Source: CAZBUB01 sp964494985 (GTDB lineage Bacteria > Desulfobacterota > Desulfovibrionia > Desulfovibrionales > Desulfothermaceae). From it: DNA of 52,206 nt. Under the pieces are notes generated by a model. The model was not told where the DNA came from. It worked only from the letters and a program-made list of their open reading frames with translations, and made no database searches. Both the position numbers and the translations under genes were made by a program. Below are positions 8,338-17,209 of this stretch, in pieces. Positions within the stretch are counted from its first letter, which is position 1. Each line of letters opens with the position of its first letter. The stretch is from contig CAZBUB010000016.1 in NCBI GenBank assembly GCA_964494985.1, positions 1-52,206 on the forward strand, read 5' to 3'.

Positions 8338-9468
8338 TTGACAGAGAAGGGCAGCATATTGGTAGTCGACGATCACCAAAGAAACAGGGAGATTTGCCAA
8401 GAGAATCTTGAAATGGAGGATTACCATATTCTCTTGGCTGAGAATGGCCGTGAAGGGTTAAGAATAGCACGACTGGAACAACCGGATTTGATTCTTTTGG
8501 ATATCATGATGCCGGAGATGAACGGCTACGAGATGCTGGAAAGACTTAAAGCAGATCCGGAGTTACAAGACATTCCCATCTTAATGCTGACTGCAAAGGC
8601 TAGTACTGCGGATGTGGTCCAGGCCCTGAATCTGGGAGCCAATGATTATCTTAGAAAACCCTTTGATATCGATGAATTGGTGGCTCGAGTGGATACATTG
8701 GTCAGCTTGAAAAGGGCTAAGGATCAACTAAAGCAGAGCATTTCGCGTATGGAGCACCAGGCTGCACTGGGAATTCAGGCGGCGGGTGCTGCGCACGACT
8801 TGAGCAATGTTTTGGGGGTGCTTAGCTATCACCAAATCATTGAACATGCTCTGGAAAACATCCTTGCCCGGCAAACAGAGGAGCAAAAAGAAAAACTGGA
8901 TCCGGATTTCAGAACCATCCAAAAGGCCTGCCATAATCTCAACGAAGCCACAGAATTGGGCATAACACTCTGCAACGGCTTTACCAGTTTTGCACGTGCC
9001 GACGGAAAAAGGGTGCAATCCATTGTTCCCTTCATATCTGCCCCGCTGGATATGTTTCGACGCCGTTTTCGAAGTAAGAACATTGAAGTGCATACAGATC
9101 TGCCTCAAGTGAGACCGATACATTGTGATAGTGGGCAAATTCAGCGTATTATTCTTAATTTATTGGAAAATGCTATTTATGCCCTTGAGCAAAAAGAGAA
9201 TAAGGAGCGGAAATTGGATATTGGCCTGCAAGAGTCGGAAGAGGAAGTTATCCTCACAGTTAGTGATACAGGGCCAGGAATTTCTGAAGAGGTCTTGCCC
9301 AGAATTTTCGATTACCTTTTTACTACCAAGGGACAGCAAGGATCAGGGATAGGTCTGGATACGGTGCGCAAAATTGTTGAGTCCCATTCAGGGCGTATCC
9401 AGGTGCAAACTGAGCTTGGGCAAGGCACAACTTTTACAGTGGCTTTTCCCAGCGCTGCAGCAGAGTGA
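8338..9468 (+). CDS. receiver-histidine kinase
   Basis: 376 residues from a TTG start preceded by AAGGAGG. Receiver with D11/D12, phospho-acceptor D55 in LILLDIMMPEMNG and the conserved lysine in YLRKP; a linker; a divergent dimerisation helix with H153 in AAGAAHDLSN; HATPase_c with NLLENAIYAL, DTGPGIS and SGIGLDTV. The AHDLSN H-box is of the type seen in NtrB-like kinases. It overlaps by four bases the GTG that may start the CheW gene, linking the kinase run to the chemosensory genes. It is a candidate for cross-talk between the two halves of the cluster. Confidence 0.9.
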   Translation: MTEKGSILVVDDHQRNREICQENLEMEDYHILLAENGREGLRIARLEQPDLILLDIMMPEMNGYEMLERLKADPELQDIPILMLTAKASTADVVQALNLGANDYLRKPFDIDELVARVDTLVSLKRAKDQLKQSISRMEHQAALGIQAAGAAHDLSNVLGVLSYHQIIEHALENILARQTEEQKEKLDPDFRTIQKACHNLNEATELGITLCNGFTSFARADGKRVQSIVPFISAPLDMFRRRFRSKNIEVHTDLPQVRPIHCDSGQIQRIILNLLENAIYALEQKENKERKLDIGLQESEEEVILTVSDTGPGISEEVLPRIFDYLFTTKGQQGSGIGLDTVRKIVESHSGRIQVQTELGQGTTFTVAFPSAAAE

Positions 9469-9503
9469 TTGGGCTGGTAAACGGAAACAATGCGAGAACT
9501 AAA

Positions 9504-10328
9504 ATGAGTGATAAAAGCGAATTAAAAACCTGGCTCTCTGTTTTAATAGACAAATTGTCAGAAGCCATCAGGGCAGTGGAAAATGGCCAGAAGGTGGAAG
9601 AGCAAGAGTTTCTTGAGCTGCTTCATGACCTCTTCCAGGCTTGCGAGGACCTAGGAGACGAGAAACGGGGGAAAATTGCAGCCGAAATGCTCTCGCTCAG
9701 CGAATCCTTTCTCAATGGGATGATGGGTTTTGACCCTGCCTTGCTTTCCAAACTGGGAGAGCAACTGGAGCGCCTTGAGCAAGCACAGGATTGTAAACCG
9801 GAAAGAAAAATTAAGGAAAAAGAAGCAGATATTGTGAGTAAACAAGCTCAAAAAACAGATGCAAGGGAAGGGAAATACCTGACCTTTGTTCTGGACGGAG
9901 AGGAGTATGGGGTGGGCGTGAAGAAGATCAAGGAGATTATCGGTATGTTACCTATTACGCCCGTACCTCAAACGCCCGGGTTTGTGCTGGGGGTGATAAA
10001 CCTACGCGGAAAAGTGATCCCAGTAGTTGATTTACGGCTACGTTTTGAAATGGAGGCCAGGAGATATTCAGATTGTACCTGCATCGTGGTCATGGAAATA
10101 GAAACTGAAACAGTCGGCATCATCCAGACCGGCATAGTCGTAGATTCGGTGTCCGAAGTATTGAACATCAAGGCTGAGGAAATCGAGAATACGCCTTCTT
10201 TCGGGGTGCAGTTAAATACGGATTATATTTTGGGTATGGCTAAGATGGAAGGCGGGGTGAAGATTTTATTGGATATTGATCAGGTTTTAAGTGCAAGAGA
10301 GATGAGTCTTTTGGAAGAAGTCGACTAA
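9504..10328 (+). CDS. cheW: CheW-domain protein with N-terminal helical extension
   Basis: The CheW scaffold domain occupies roughly the last 150 residues (LTFVLDGEEYGVGVKKIKEII ... GVINLRGKVIPVVDLR), which links receptors to CheA. About 115 residues of charged, mostly helical sequence precede it and are not part of ordinary CheW (about 150-170 residues in all). The start is uncertain: a GTG at 9465 overlaps the previous stop as GTGA and would add 13 residues, whereas the ATG at 9504 gives a more usual N-terminus. Neither has a strong ribosome site. It is followed at once by the receptor gene. The extension may bind another partner of the cluster. Confidence 0.88.
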   Translation: MSDKSELKTWLSVLIDKLSEAIRAVENGQKVEEQEFLELLHDLFQACEDLGDEKRGKIAAEMLSLSESFLNGMMGFDPALLSKLGEQLERLEQAQDCKPERKIKEKEADIVSKQAQKTDAREGKYLTFVLDGEEYGVGVKKIKEIIGMLPITPVPQTPGFVLGVINLRGKVIPVVDLRLRFEMEARRYSDCTCIVVMEIETETVGIIQTGIVVDSVSEVLNIKAEEIENTPSFGVQLNTDYILGMAKMEGGVKILLDIDQVLSAREMSLLEEVD

Positions 10329-10357
10329 CCTCAAAATCAACAAGAAGGAATAAGCAA

Positions 10358-12727
10358 ATGCAGTTCACGATTGGAAAAAGGGTTGGTTTGGGTTTTTCTT
10401 TTCTAATCCTGATTACTCTCCTTTTGGGAAGTCTGGGCATATGGAAGATGAAGAACATTCAAAAGGATACTGAAATATTGGCTGCAGAGCATGTCCCGGA
10501 AATGACCATGGCCGCAGAAATTCGTGAGGCGGCAAATCGGCTCATGTATCAAATGCAGGGGTATGGATTTACCGAAAATGATGAATTCTATGCCAGGGCA
10601 CAAGAGGAATTCAGTGCCTTGGATTCCGGTCTAGAAAAAGGAGGGATCCTGGCACAAGACGCTGTGCACCTGGAAAAGTTGAAACCTCAGCTGGAGAAAA
10701 TTGGTACTACCAAAGCTGAGTATAGCCAGGCCATGCAGGAGACAAGGGCCACAACCACCAGGCTTGGCAATTTGCGTGATGAACTGGACAAGAATGCCCT
10801 TAAATACATGCAAAACAGTGCCGGGTACCTGGAGGGCCAGGATAAAGCTTTTAAGAAAGACTTAAGGGAGGGGCAAAAGAAAATTGAGCTGCTGACCAAC
10901 ATTGTAGACCTGGGCAGCGAGGTTCGGGTTACCAATTTTAAGGCTCAGGCTGCAGGAGATATGCAGCTCATGGAAGAGGCTGAGGATCTCCTGGCAGGCT
11001 TGGGAAAGTATACTGATCAGTTGCGACAAATGACCAGGGATAGCGAGGATATTGAAAGAATTGACGATATTGAGACTGCAGCAGAAAAATATTCGCGCAG
11101 TATGCAGGAGTATATAGCCAAAGTGCAAACAATAAATGATGCAGATTTGAATGCGGCCGCCTTTGCCCAGATCCGCAAGGACATGGATGCGGCAGCCTCC
11201 AAATACGTGAATCTATGCCAAGCCTTTCTAAAGGCTCAACAGGAAAAGCTTGGCGTGGATTTGCAGGAGCGGCACCAGAAGATAACCATAATGAACGACA
11301 TAATTGACCTGGGCAATGACATGCGCATCAAGGCCTTAAAATCCCAGGCCGAGAGAAATACGGAAATTATGGAAAAAGGAATGGCCAATTTTGAGAAAAT
11401 TGAGCAGAAATTTGAGGACATCCGGAAGATAACCCGCCTTGATGCCGATTTGAAATTGCTTGATACAGTGCAAAATGCCGGCTCCAACTACCGTGAAAGC
11501 ATGGGGCAGTTTCTCTCAGACTGGATAAAGCTCCAAGAACTTGGCAAAGAACGTGATGTTTTGGGGGATGAAATGATTGCCGGAGCCAGTACCTTGCAGA
11601 CCAGCTCCGCTACAAGTACCGGTCAAATCAGCAAGCAGGCGGCTTCTACCCTTTCCAGTACCTCAAGTTTGATGGTTATGGGTGTTGTTGCGGCTTTGGT
11701 GGTTGGTGTCCTGTTCGCAATTTTCATTGCCCGGGGGCTTATTAAGATTTTGGGCAGGATCTCAGGTCAAATGGATGAAAGTGCGGACCAGGTCTCCGCT
11801 GCTTCCGGACAAGTTTCTGCCGCCAGTCAGCAGCTGGCTGAAGGTGCATCAGAGCAGGCTTCCTCCATTGAAGAAACTTCATCATCCCTGGAAGAGACCT
11901 CATCCATGACCAAGCAAAACGCGGATAACGCCAATCAGGCCAACACACTGATGAAGGAAGCCAATCAGGTGGTAGCCAGAGCCAATCAATCCATGACGGA
12001 GCTTACTCAGTCCATGCAGGAAATTTCAACTGCCAGCCAAGAGACCTCCAAGATCATCAAGACTATTGACGAAATCGCTTTTCAAACCAACTTGCTGGCC
12101 TTAAACGCCGCAGTAGAAGCCGCCAGAGCAGGTGAAGCTGGTGATGGATTTGCCGTAGTGGCTGATGAAGTTCGCAATCTGGCCCTGCGAGCCGCAGAGG
12201 CTGCCAAGAATACAGCTGAGTTGATTGAAGGTACACTCAAGAAGGTGGAAGACGGCAGCCAGCTTGTCTCTGAGACCAATAAGGCCTTTGCTGAGGTGGC
12301 TGACAGTACGCAGAAAGTCGGTGATCTGGTCGGAGAGATATCCTCTGCCTCTGCAGAACAGGCTGATGGTGTGGAACAAATCAACAAGGCTGTTATGGAT
12401 CTGGATAAGGTTGTGCAGCAAAATGCAGCCAACGCAGAAGAATCAGCTTCTGCATCTGAAGAACTTAATGCCCAGGCTGAGCAAATGAAGAACTCTGTTG
12501 CAGACTTGGTGCATTTGGTGGGCAAAAGCTCTCAAAACGGCAATGGTTACAAGAAATCTGGTAAACCGAAAACTCAGTACTTTGCTTCAGCTCCAAAACA
12601 TACGGGCAGTCAACCTGTTGCCAATCAGCGATCAACGTTCAAGCCCCAAAGGAGAAGTACAAATTATCAAGGTGAAGTCAAACCGGACCAGGTCATCCCC
12701 ATGGATGAGGACTTTACCGATTTTTAG
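10358..12727 (+). CDS. methyl-accepting chemotaxis receptor with duplicated helical sensor
   Basis: 789 residues. TM1 about 8-30; a long extracytoplasmic helical region; TM2 about 436-460; HAMP-like segment; signalling hairpin with its tip near 569-610 (IDEIAFQTNLLALNAAVEAA). The sensor resembles a helical bimodular (HBM) domain and holds an internal repeat: the segment starting near 168 (KIELLTNIVDLGSEVRVTN) recurs near 301 (KITIMNDIIDLGNDMRIKA), a period of about 133 residues. The C-terminus ends in an acidic DEDFTDF tail rather than NWETF; whether this docks CheR is unknown. HBM receptors of other bacteria bind small organic acids; the ligand here cannot be read. Confidence 0.93.
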   Translation: MQFTIGKRVGLGFSFLILITLLLGSLGIWKMKNIQKDTEILAAEHVPEMTMAAEIREAANRLMYQMQGYGFTENDEFYARAQEEFSALDSGLEKGGILAQDAVHLEKLKPQLEKIGTTKAEYSQAMQETRATTTRLGNLRDELDKNALKYMQNSAGYLEGQDKAFKKDLREGQKKIELLTNIVDLGSEVRVTNFKAQAAGDMQLMEEAEDLLAGLGKYTDQLRQMTRDSEDIERIDDIETAAEKYSRSMQEYIAKVQTINDADLNAAAFAQIRKDMDAAASKYVNLCQAFLKAQQEKLGVDLQERHQKITIMNDIIDLGNDMRIKALKSQAERNTEIMEKGMANFEKIEQKFEDIRKITRLDADLKLLDTVQNAGSNYRESMGQFLSDWIKLQELGKERDVLGDEMIAGASTLQTSSATSTGQISKQAASTLSSTSSLMVMGVVAALVVGVLFAIFIARGLIKILGRISGQMDESADQVSAASGQVSAASQQLAEGASEQASSIEETSSSLEETSSMTKQNADNANQANTLMKEANQVVARANQSMTELTQSMQEISTASQETSKIIKTIDEIAFQTNLLALNAAVEAARAGEAGDGFAVVADEVRNLALRAAEAAKNTAELIEGTLKKVEDGSQLVSETNKAFAEVADSTQKVGDLVGEISSASAEQADGVEQINKAVMDLDKVVQQNAANAEESASASEELNAQAEQMKNSVADLVHLVGKSSQNGNGYKKSGKPKTQYFASAPKHTGSQPVANQRSTFKPQRRSTNYQGEVKPDQVIPMDEDFTDF

Positions 12728-12739
12728 GAAAACAAAAAC

Positions 12740-12778
12740 ATCCCGGCAACTATCTATTAAAAGTAATGTTGCCGGGAT
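12740..12778 (+). terminator. hairpin between the receptor gene and cheY
   Basis: A perfect 11-bp stem, ATCCCGGCAAC at 12740-12750 with GTTGCCGGGAT at 12768-12778, lies 12 bp after the receptor stop and is followed by ATATCTC rather than a T-run. It is probably a partial terminator or an RNA-stability element that separates receptor mRNA levels from the downstream che genes. Confidence 0.5.
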
Positions 12779-12802
12779 ATATCTCTTGAGGAGAAGCAAA
12801 GC

Positions 12803-13201
12803 ATGGATCAGACGGTTTTGGTGGTTGATGATGATTTTGTTGTTCGGGATTTATTGGAGCAGTTTTTCAGCCAAGCCGGCTATCCAGTACGGATAGCCGA
12901 AAATGCAGAGGATGCACTCAAGGTTTTGAGCGAAGATAATATTCAAGTTATTTTTTCTGACATGGATATGCCGGGTATGAACGGTTTGGAGCTCTGCAGA
13001 CAAATTCGTCACAATCAACCCATGGCCATTATACATGCCATGACCGGATGTCCTTCGCTTTTTGAACTGAATGATTGCCGCGAGGCCGGATTTGACGACT
13101 ATTTTATCAAGCCTCTTCAACTGCAGGATATTGTGCAAGCTGCGCAGGTGGCCTTTGAAAAATTGAGCCGTTGGAAGAAACGCCAGGGAGCTAGGTTGTG
13201 A
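12803..13201 (+). CDS. CheY-like response regulator
   Basis: 132 residues, a lone receiver domain. Acidic triad D9/D10/D11, phospho-acceptor D53 in VIFSDMDMPGMNG, a threonine in AMTG and lysine in YFIKP. A strong GAGGAG ribosome site precedes the ATG. Its stop overlaps the GTG of cheA in a GTGA, so it is very probably CheA's direct phosphotransfer target in this system. With no flagellar genes nearby, the output is not necessarily a motor switch. Confidence 0.88.
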   Translation: MDQTVLVVDDDFVVRDLLEQFFSQAGYPVRIAENAEDALKVLSEDNIQVIFSDMDMPGMNGLELCRQIRHNQPMAIIHAMTGCPSLFELNDCREAGFDDYFIKPLQLQDIVQAAQVAFEKLSRWKKRQGARL

Positions 13202-14898
13202 GTGGAGAAAAAATTATTGCAGAGGATGAACAACTCATTCGCGATTTTGTGGGAGAAGCTATTGATAATCTGGCCAGCATTGAGACCAACCTTGTAGCCT
13301 TGGAAGATTTGCCAGATGACCGGCAAATAATTGACTCCATATTCCGTCCTTTTCACACCATTAAAGGCGTGTCCGGTTTTTTGAACCTGAAAAAGATCAA
13401 TCGCCTGGCTCACAGCACAGAAAATCTTCTGGATAGTGTCCGCCAGGGTGAATTTCGGGTTAATACTGAAGTAACGGATGTCGTCTTGGCCTCAGTGGAC
13501 AGGCTGCGGCAACTTATTGAGACGGTGGAAGCGAGGCTGTCCAGCGGCAATCCAGATTTGGAAAGTGGAGTTGAAGTCGAACAACTGATTCAGGAAATAG
13601 CCGCAGTTGGAGAGCGTTCGGCAAGTGTACCTGTTGCACCGGTGCAGGAGATATTTTCAGAGCCTGGGATTGGCCCAGCAGGTCAGGAGACGAACCTGGA
13701 AGGTAAAAAATGGGTAAAGGCTCCAGGCTTACAAATCAAGGTGGACACTGAAAAATTGGACAACCTGATTGCCCAAGTCGGAGAGTTGGTCATTATACAG
13801 TCCATGCTACGACAAAATTCCTTAATCCAAAATATCAACGATCAAGGGTTTTTTAAAAATCTAAATCAACTAGAACAAGCCTGTTCCAGTATTCAAAAGA
13901 CCACCATGGCCATGCGCATGGTTCATATCCGCAATACTTTTCAGAAAATGGTGCGGTTGGTCCGGGACTTAGCAAAAAACTCTGGAAAGAAGGTCAAACT
14001 GGAAATGTCCGGAGAAGAAACTGAAATTGACCGCAATGTGGTGGAAGAGCTCTATGAGCCCTTGGTGCATATGGTTCGCAATGCGGTGGACCACGGTTTG
14101 GAGACACCGGAAGAGAGGCTGGAATCAGGTAAAGAGGAAAGTGGCAGGATAAAGCTGCAAGCCTATCATAAAGGCGGTTACATTGTTGTGCAGATTTCAG
14201 ATGACGGGAGAGGACTGGACCAGGACCGCATCCTTGCAAAGGCCAAAGGCAAAGGGCTCGTCAATGAAGGTGCAGTATTGTCTGAGGCAGAAATATATAA
14301 TTTGATATTTGAGCCCGGATTTTCAACTGCAGAGAACGTAACTGATGTTTCCGGTCGAGGAGTAGGCCTGGATGTAGTTAAAAGGGGCTTGGAAAAGCTG
14401 CGAGGGAAGTTGGATATTACTTCTCAGCCAGGGCAAGGTTCGACCTTTGTGATCAGTTTGCCTCTTACCTTGGCCATTATCGATGGCATTATAGTCCGTG
14501 TTGGGTCTGAACGCTATGTGGTGCCCACTATGGCCATTTGCCGTTCCCTTAAGCCCCGCAAGGAAGACTGCTGCACAGTAAAAAAACAAGGCGAGGCTAT
14601 TTTGGAAAGGGGTAGTTTGATCCCCCTAGTACGCTTAAACCGTGTGTTTGGCCTTAACGGAGGTACCACTGAGCCTTGGGAATCTCTAGTCTTGATAGTT
14701 GAACATCAGGGTCGGCGAAAAGGCCTGCTTTTAGACGAGTTGCTGGGTAAGGAAGAAGTGGTCATCAAGAGTTTGGGCGGGGCCCTGCAGGGCATCAAGG
14801 GGTTGGCTGGGGGAGCCATTCTCGGTGATGGCCGTGTAGGTTTAATTCTGGACATGGAGGGGCTTTTTGCCATGGCTGACGTTGGTCAACAGGGGTAG
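13198..14898 (+). CDS. cheA: chemotaxis histidine kinase CheA
   Basis: 566 residues from a GTG overlapping the cheY stop. Hpt domain P1 with phosphorylatable H53 in FHTIKGVSGFL; a linker of about 60-70 residues with no recognisable P2 CheY/CheB-binding domain; P3 dimerisation helices (about 180-260); P4 HATPase with the N box MVRNAVDHGLE, DDGRGLD and GRGVGLDVVK; C-terminal P5 CheW-like domain. It is shorter than the classical enzyme of about 650 residues, mainly from lack of P2. It phosphorylates CheY and CheB under control of receptor and CheW. Confidence 0.96.
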   Translation: MSGEKIIAEDEQLIRDFVGEAIDNLASIETNLVALEDLPDDRQIIDSIFRPFHTIKGVSGFLNLKKINRLAHSTENLLDSVRQGEFRVNTEVTDVVLASVDRLRQLIETVEARLSSGNPDLESGVEVEQLIQEIAAVGERSASVPVAPVQEIFSEPGIGPAGQETNLEGKKWVKAPGLQIKVDTEKLDNLIAQVGELVIIQSMLRQNSLIQNINDQGFFKNLNQLEQACSSIQKTTMAMRMVHIRNTFQKMVRLVRDLAKNSGKKVKLEMSGEETEIDRNVVEELYEPLVHMVRNAVDHGLETPEERLESGKEESGRIKLQAYHKGGYIVVQISDDGRGLDQDRILAKAKGKGLVNEGAVLSEAEIYNLIFEPGFSTAENVTDVSGRGVGLDVVKRGLEKLRGKLDITSQPGQGSTFVISLPLTLAIIDGIIVRVGSERYVVPTMAICRSLKPRKEDCCTVKKQGEAILERGSLIPLVRLNRVFGLNGGTTEPWESLVLIVEHQGRRKGLLLDELLGKEEVVIKSLGGALQGIKGLAGGAILGDGRVGLILDMEGLFAMADVGQQG

Positions 14899-14900
14899 AA

Positions 14901-15950
14901 ATGAGGAGAAAGATTAAAGTCCTGGTTGTGGATGATTCAGCAACTGTTCGTAAGGTCTTTATTCGGGAGCTTTCCAAGACAGAAGATATCGAAGTTGTAG
15001 ATACCGCCCCAGATCCTTATGTGGCCAGGGACAAGATCGTCCAATTGCAGCCGGACGTGATTACCCTGGATATCGAAATGCCCCGGATGGACGGAATCAC
15101 CTTTCTGAAAAAATTGATGCATTACTGGCCCCTGCCTGTCATTATCGTCAGCTCATTAACCAGAAATAGCAGCAAGTTAGCCTTGGAGGCTCTTTCCTGC
15201 GGCGCATTGGAGGTCATTTCCAAACCCTCGGAAGCTTATTCTGTTGGTGAAATGGGCCTTCAATTGGCCGAGAAAATAAGAGCAGTAGCCGAAGTCAGGC
15301 TGCAATTAAAGACTAAAGTCCAAGAAAAAAAGACGCCAAATAAAGTTAAGGCACTCTCAGCAACCACCAAACAGATTCTAGCTATGGGCGCATCTACAGG
15401 GGGGACTGAAGCTATTAAAGAGATATTGCTAGGGATGCCTAATAATGCTCCGGGAATGCTAGTTGTCCAGCATATGCCAGCACGTTTTACCACTTCCTTT
15501 GCCGAGAGGCTGAACAACCTTTGCCGAGTGCAAGTTGCTGAAGCAAAGGACGGTGACTCGGTAATAAACGGCAAGGTCCTTATTGCCCCAGGAAATTTTC
15601 ATTTAACTCTGCGGCGTAGCGGAGCCAGGTACTACGTGCAGGTCAAAAGCGGCCCATTAATACACCACCAGAGACCGGCAGTGGATGTTCTTTTCCATTC
15701 TGTGGCGGAATATGCCGGGGCAAATTCTTTGGGAATTCTGTTGACTGGAATGGGCGTGGACGGTGCTGCAGGTTTAAGGCACATGCGGGAAGCTGGGGCA
15801 GGAACCATTGCTCAAGATGAAGCGAGCAGCACTGTTTTCGGCATGCCCAGGGAGGCAATCCGAATTGGAGCCGTACAAAAAGTTGTTCCTCTACAACAAA
15901 TAACCCAGACTGCACTGCATATGATTGAAAAATATGGGGAAAGAGAGTGA
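14901..15950 (+). CDS. cheB: protein-glutamate methylesterase CheB
   Basis: 349 residues. Receiver with D11/D12 and phospho-acceptor D57 in VITLDIEMPRMDG, linker, then the methylesterase/deamidase domain with the catalytic serine in MGASTGGTEA, histidine in VVQHMPARF and aspartate in GMGVDGAAG. It removes methyl groups from receptor glutamates when phosphorylated by CheA and so drives adaptation. It starts two bases after cheA and overlaps cheD in GTGA. Confidence 0.96.
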   Translation: MRRKIKVLVVDDSATVRKVFIRELSKTEDIEVVDTAPDPYVARDKIVQLQPDVITLDIEMPRMDGITFLKKLMHYWPLPVIIVSSLTRNSSKLALEALSCGALEVISKPSEAYSVGEMGLQLAEKIRAVAEVRLQLKTKVQEKKTPNKVKALSATTKQILAMGASTGGTEAIKEILLGMPNNAPGMLVVQHMPARFTTSFAERLNNLCRVQVAEAKDGDSVINGKVLIAPGNFHLTLRRSGARYYVQVKSGPLIHHQRPAVDVLFHSVAEYAGANSLGILLTGMGVDGAAGLRHMREAGAGTIAQDEASSTVFGMPREAIRIGAVQKVVPLQQITQTALHMIEKYGERE

Positions 15951-16447
15951 AGGTCACTGCAGGGAGTTATTTTTTGCAGCCGGGCTATATCAGGGTTAGT
16001 CAGGAGCCTTTATTGATTTCTACTGTTTTAGGTTCTTGTGTGGCTGTTTGCCTGCATGATCGGCATCTGCAATTGGGAGGTATGAATCATTTTCTTTTAC
16101 CTGTTATCCAAAATCCAGAGGAAATGACCGCCCGCTACGGCAATGTGGCTATTGTCACCCTGGTTCGCATGATGTTGGCTGCAGGAGCGGAGATGAAGTA
16201 TCTTGAAGCCCAAATTTTTGGAGGGGCGCAGAGCAAGCAGATGAAGGGAAGTCTGGTGGGAGCGGAAAATATAGCCATGGCCAGAAAAATTCTGGATCGC
16301 CAAAGGATTGCGGTGTCTTTGGAGGATGTCGGTGGCCGTAAAGGGAGGAAAATTGTTTTTAATACTGCCAGTAACGAAGTGGTGATTTTGGAAGTCCAGA
16401 AACGCAGGACAACAGATGGAGATCCCTTTTCAACAGGGAGAAGGTAA
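15947..16447 (+). CDS. cheD: receptor glutamine deamidase CheD
   Basis: 166 residues from a GTG overlapping cheB. Family signature STVLGSCVAVCLHD ... GGMNHFLLP contains the expected catalytic residues: T27, nucleophile C31 and H48. It deamidates receptor glutamines to glutamates so that CheR and CheB can act on them. In other systems it pairs with CheC; no CheC or CheX is present in the window. Confidence 0.95.
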   Translation: MKVTAGSYFLQPGYIRVSQEPLLISTVLGSCVAVCLHDRHLQLGGMNHFLLPVIQNPEEMTARYGNVAIVTLVRMMLAAGAEMKYLEAQIFGGAQSKQMKGSLVGAENIAMARKILDRQRIAVSLEDVGGRKGRKIVFNTASNEVVILEVQKRRTTDGDPFSTGRR

Positions 16448-16450
16448 TTG

Positions 16451-17209
16451 ATGAGCCTGACTTCCGGAGAATTTCAAAAGTTTAGCGAACTGGTCTATCG
16501 CGAATCAGGCATCAAGTTGTCTGCTGAGAAGATAACCTTGCTCAACGCCCGTATTGGCAAGCGATTGAGGGACCTGGCCATCAGCCCCATGGATTACTTT
16601 GGCTTGATTCAGAAAGATATTTCTGAAATGCAGCTCTTTCTGGAAGCCATTTCTACCAACTACACTTTTTTCTTTCGTGAGCCCAAAAGTTTCCGTTACT
16701 TGCAAGATGGGTGTCGGGAGATCTGGTGTGCAGCGGCCTCCTCAGGAGAAGAGCCTTATTCACTGGCGATTCACTGTTTGGAACTGGGAATGATTCCAAG
16801 CATTCTGGCTACGGATATCTCCACTGCTTGTTTGCAAAGAGGTGAACAGGGAGTTTATTCCAGGCAGAGTGTAAAAAATATCCCTCAGGAATGGCTCCGC
16901 AAGTATTATCAACAAGGGCAGGGGAAGTGGATTGATCACGTGCGCGTCAAAGCGCAGTTACGCAGGCTGATAAGGTTTGAAAAATTTAATTTGTTGAAAG
17001 ATTTTCCACCATCTAAAAACTTCGACGTAATCTTTTGCCGCAATGTCATGATCTATTTTGACAAGCCTACCAAAGAGGCTGTTATTGCCAAGTTGTGCCG
17101 TACGCTTAAAGACGGGGGCTATTTTATTATCGGCGGTTCGGAGAGTTTAAGCGGCCTGCGTCATAACTTGAAGTACCTAGAACCCAGTGTTTATCAAAAA
17201 GTTTGGTAA
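16451..17209 (+). CDS. cheR: protein-glutamate methyltransferase CheR
   Basis: About 252 residues; the ATG at 16451 is preferred to the TTG at 16448. N-terminal helical CheR domain, then a class I SAM-dependent methyltransferase with the SAM-loop variant AAASSGEEPYSLAI and the motif FCRNVMIYFDKPTK. It methylates receptor glutamates, the counterpart of CheB. It is the last gene of the chemosensory run; a 289-bp gap and a change of base composition follow. Confidence 0.95.
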   Translation: MSLTSGEFQKFSELVYRESGIKLSAEKITLLNARIGKRLRDLAISPMDYFGLIQKDISEMQLFLEAISTNYTFFFREPKSFRYLQDGCREIWCAAASSGEEPYSLAIHCLELGMIPSILATDISTACLQRGEQGVYSRQSVKNIPQEWLRKYYQQGQGKWIDHVRVKAQLRRLIRFEKFNLLKDFPPSKNFDVIFCRNVMIYFDKPTKEAVIAKLCRTLKDGGYFIIGGSESLSGLRHNLKYLEPSVYQKVW

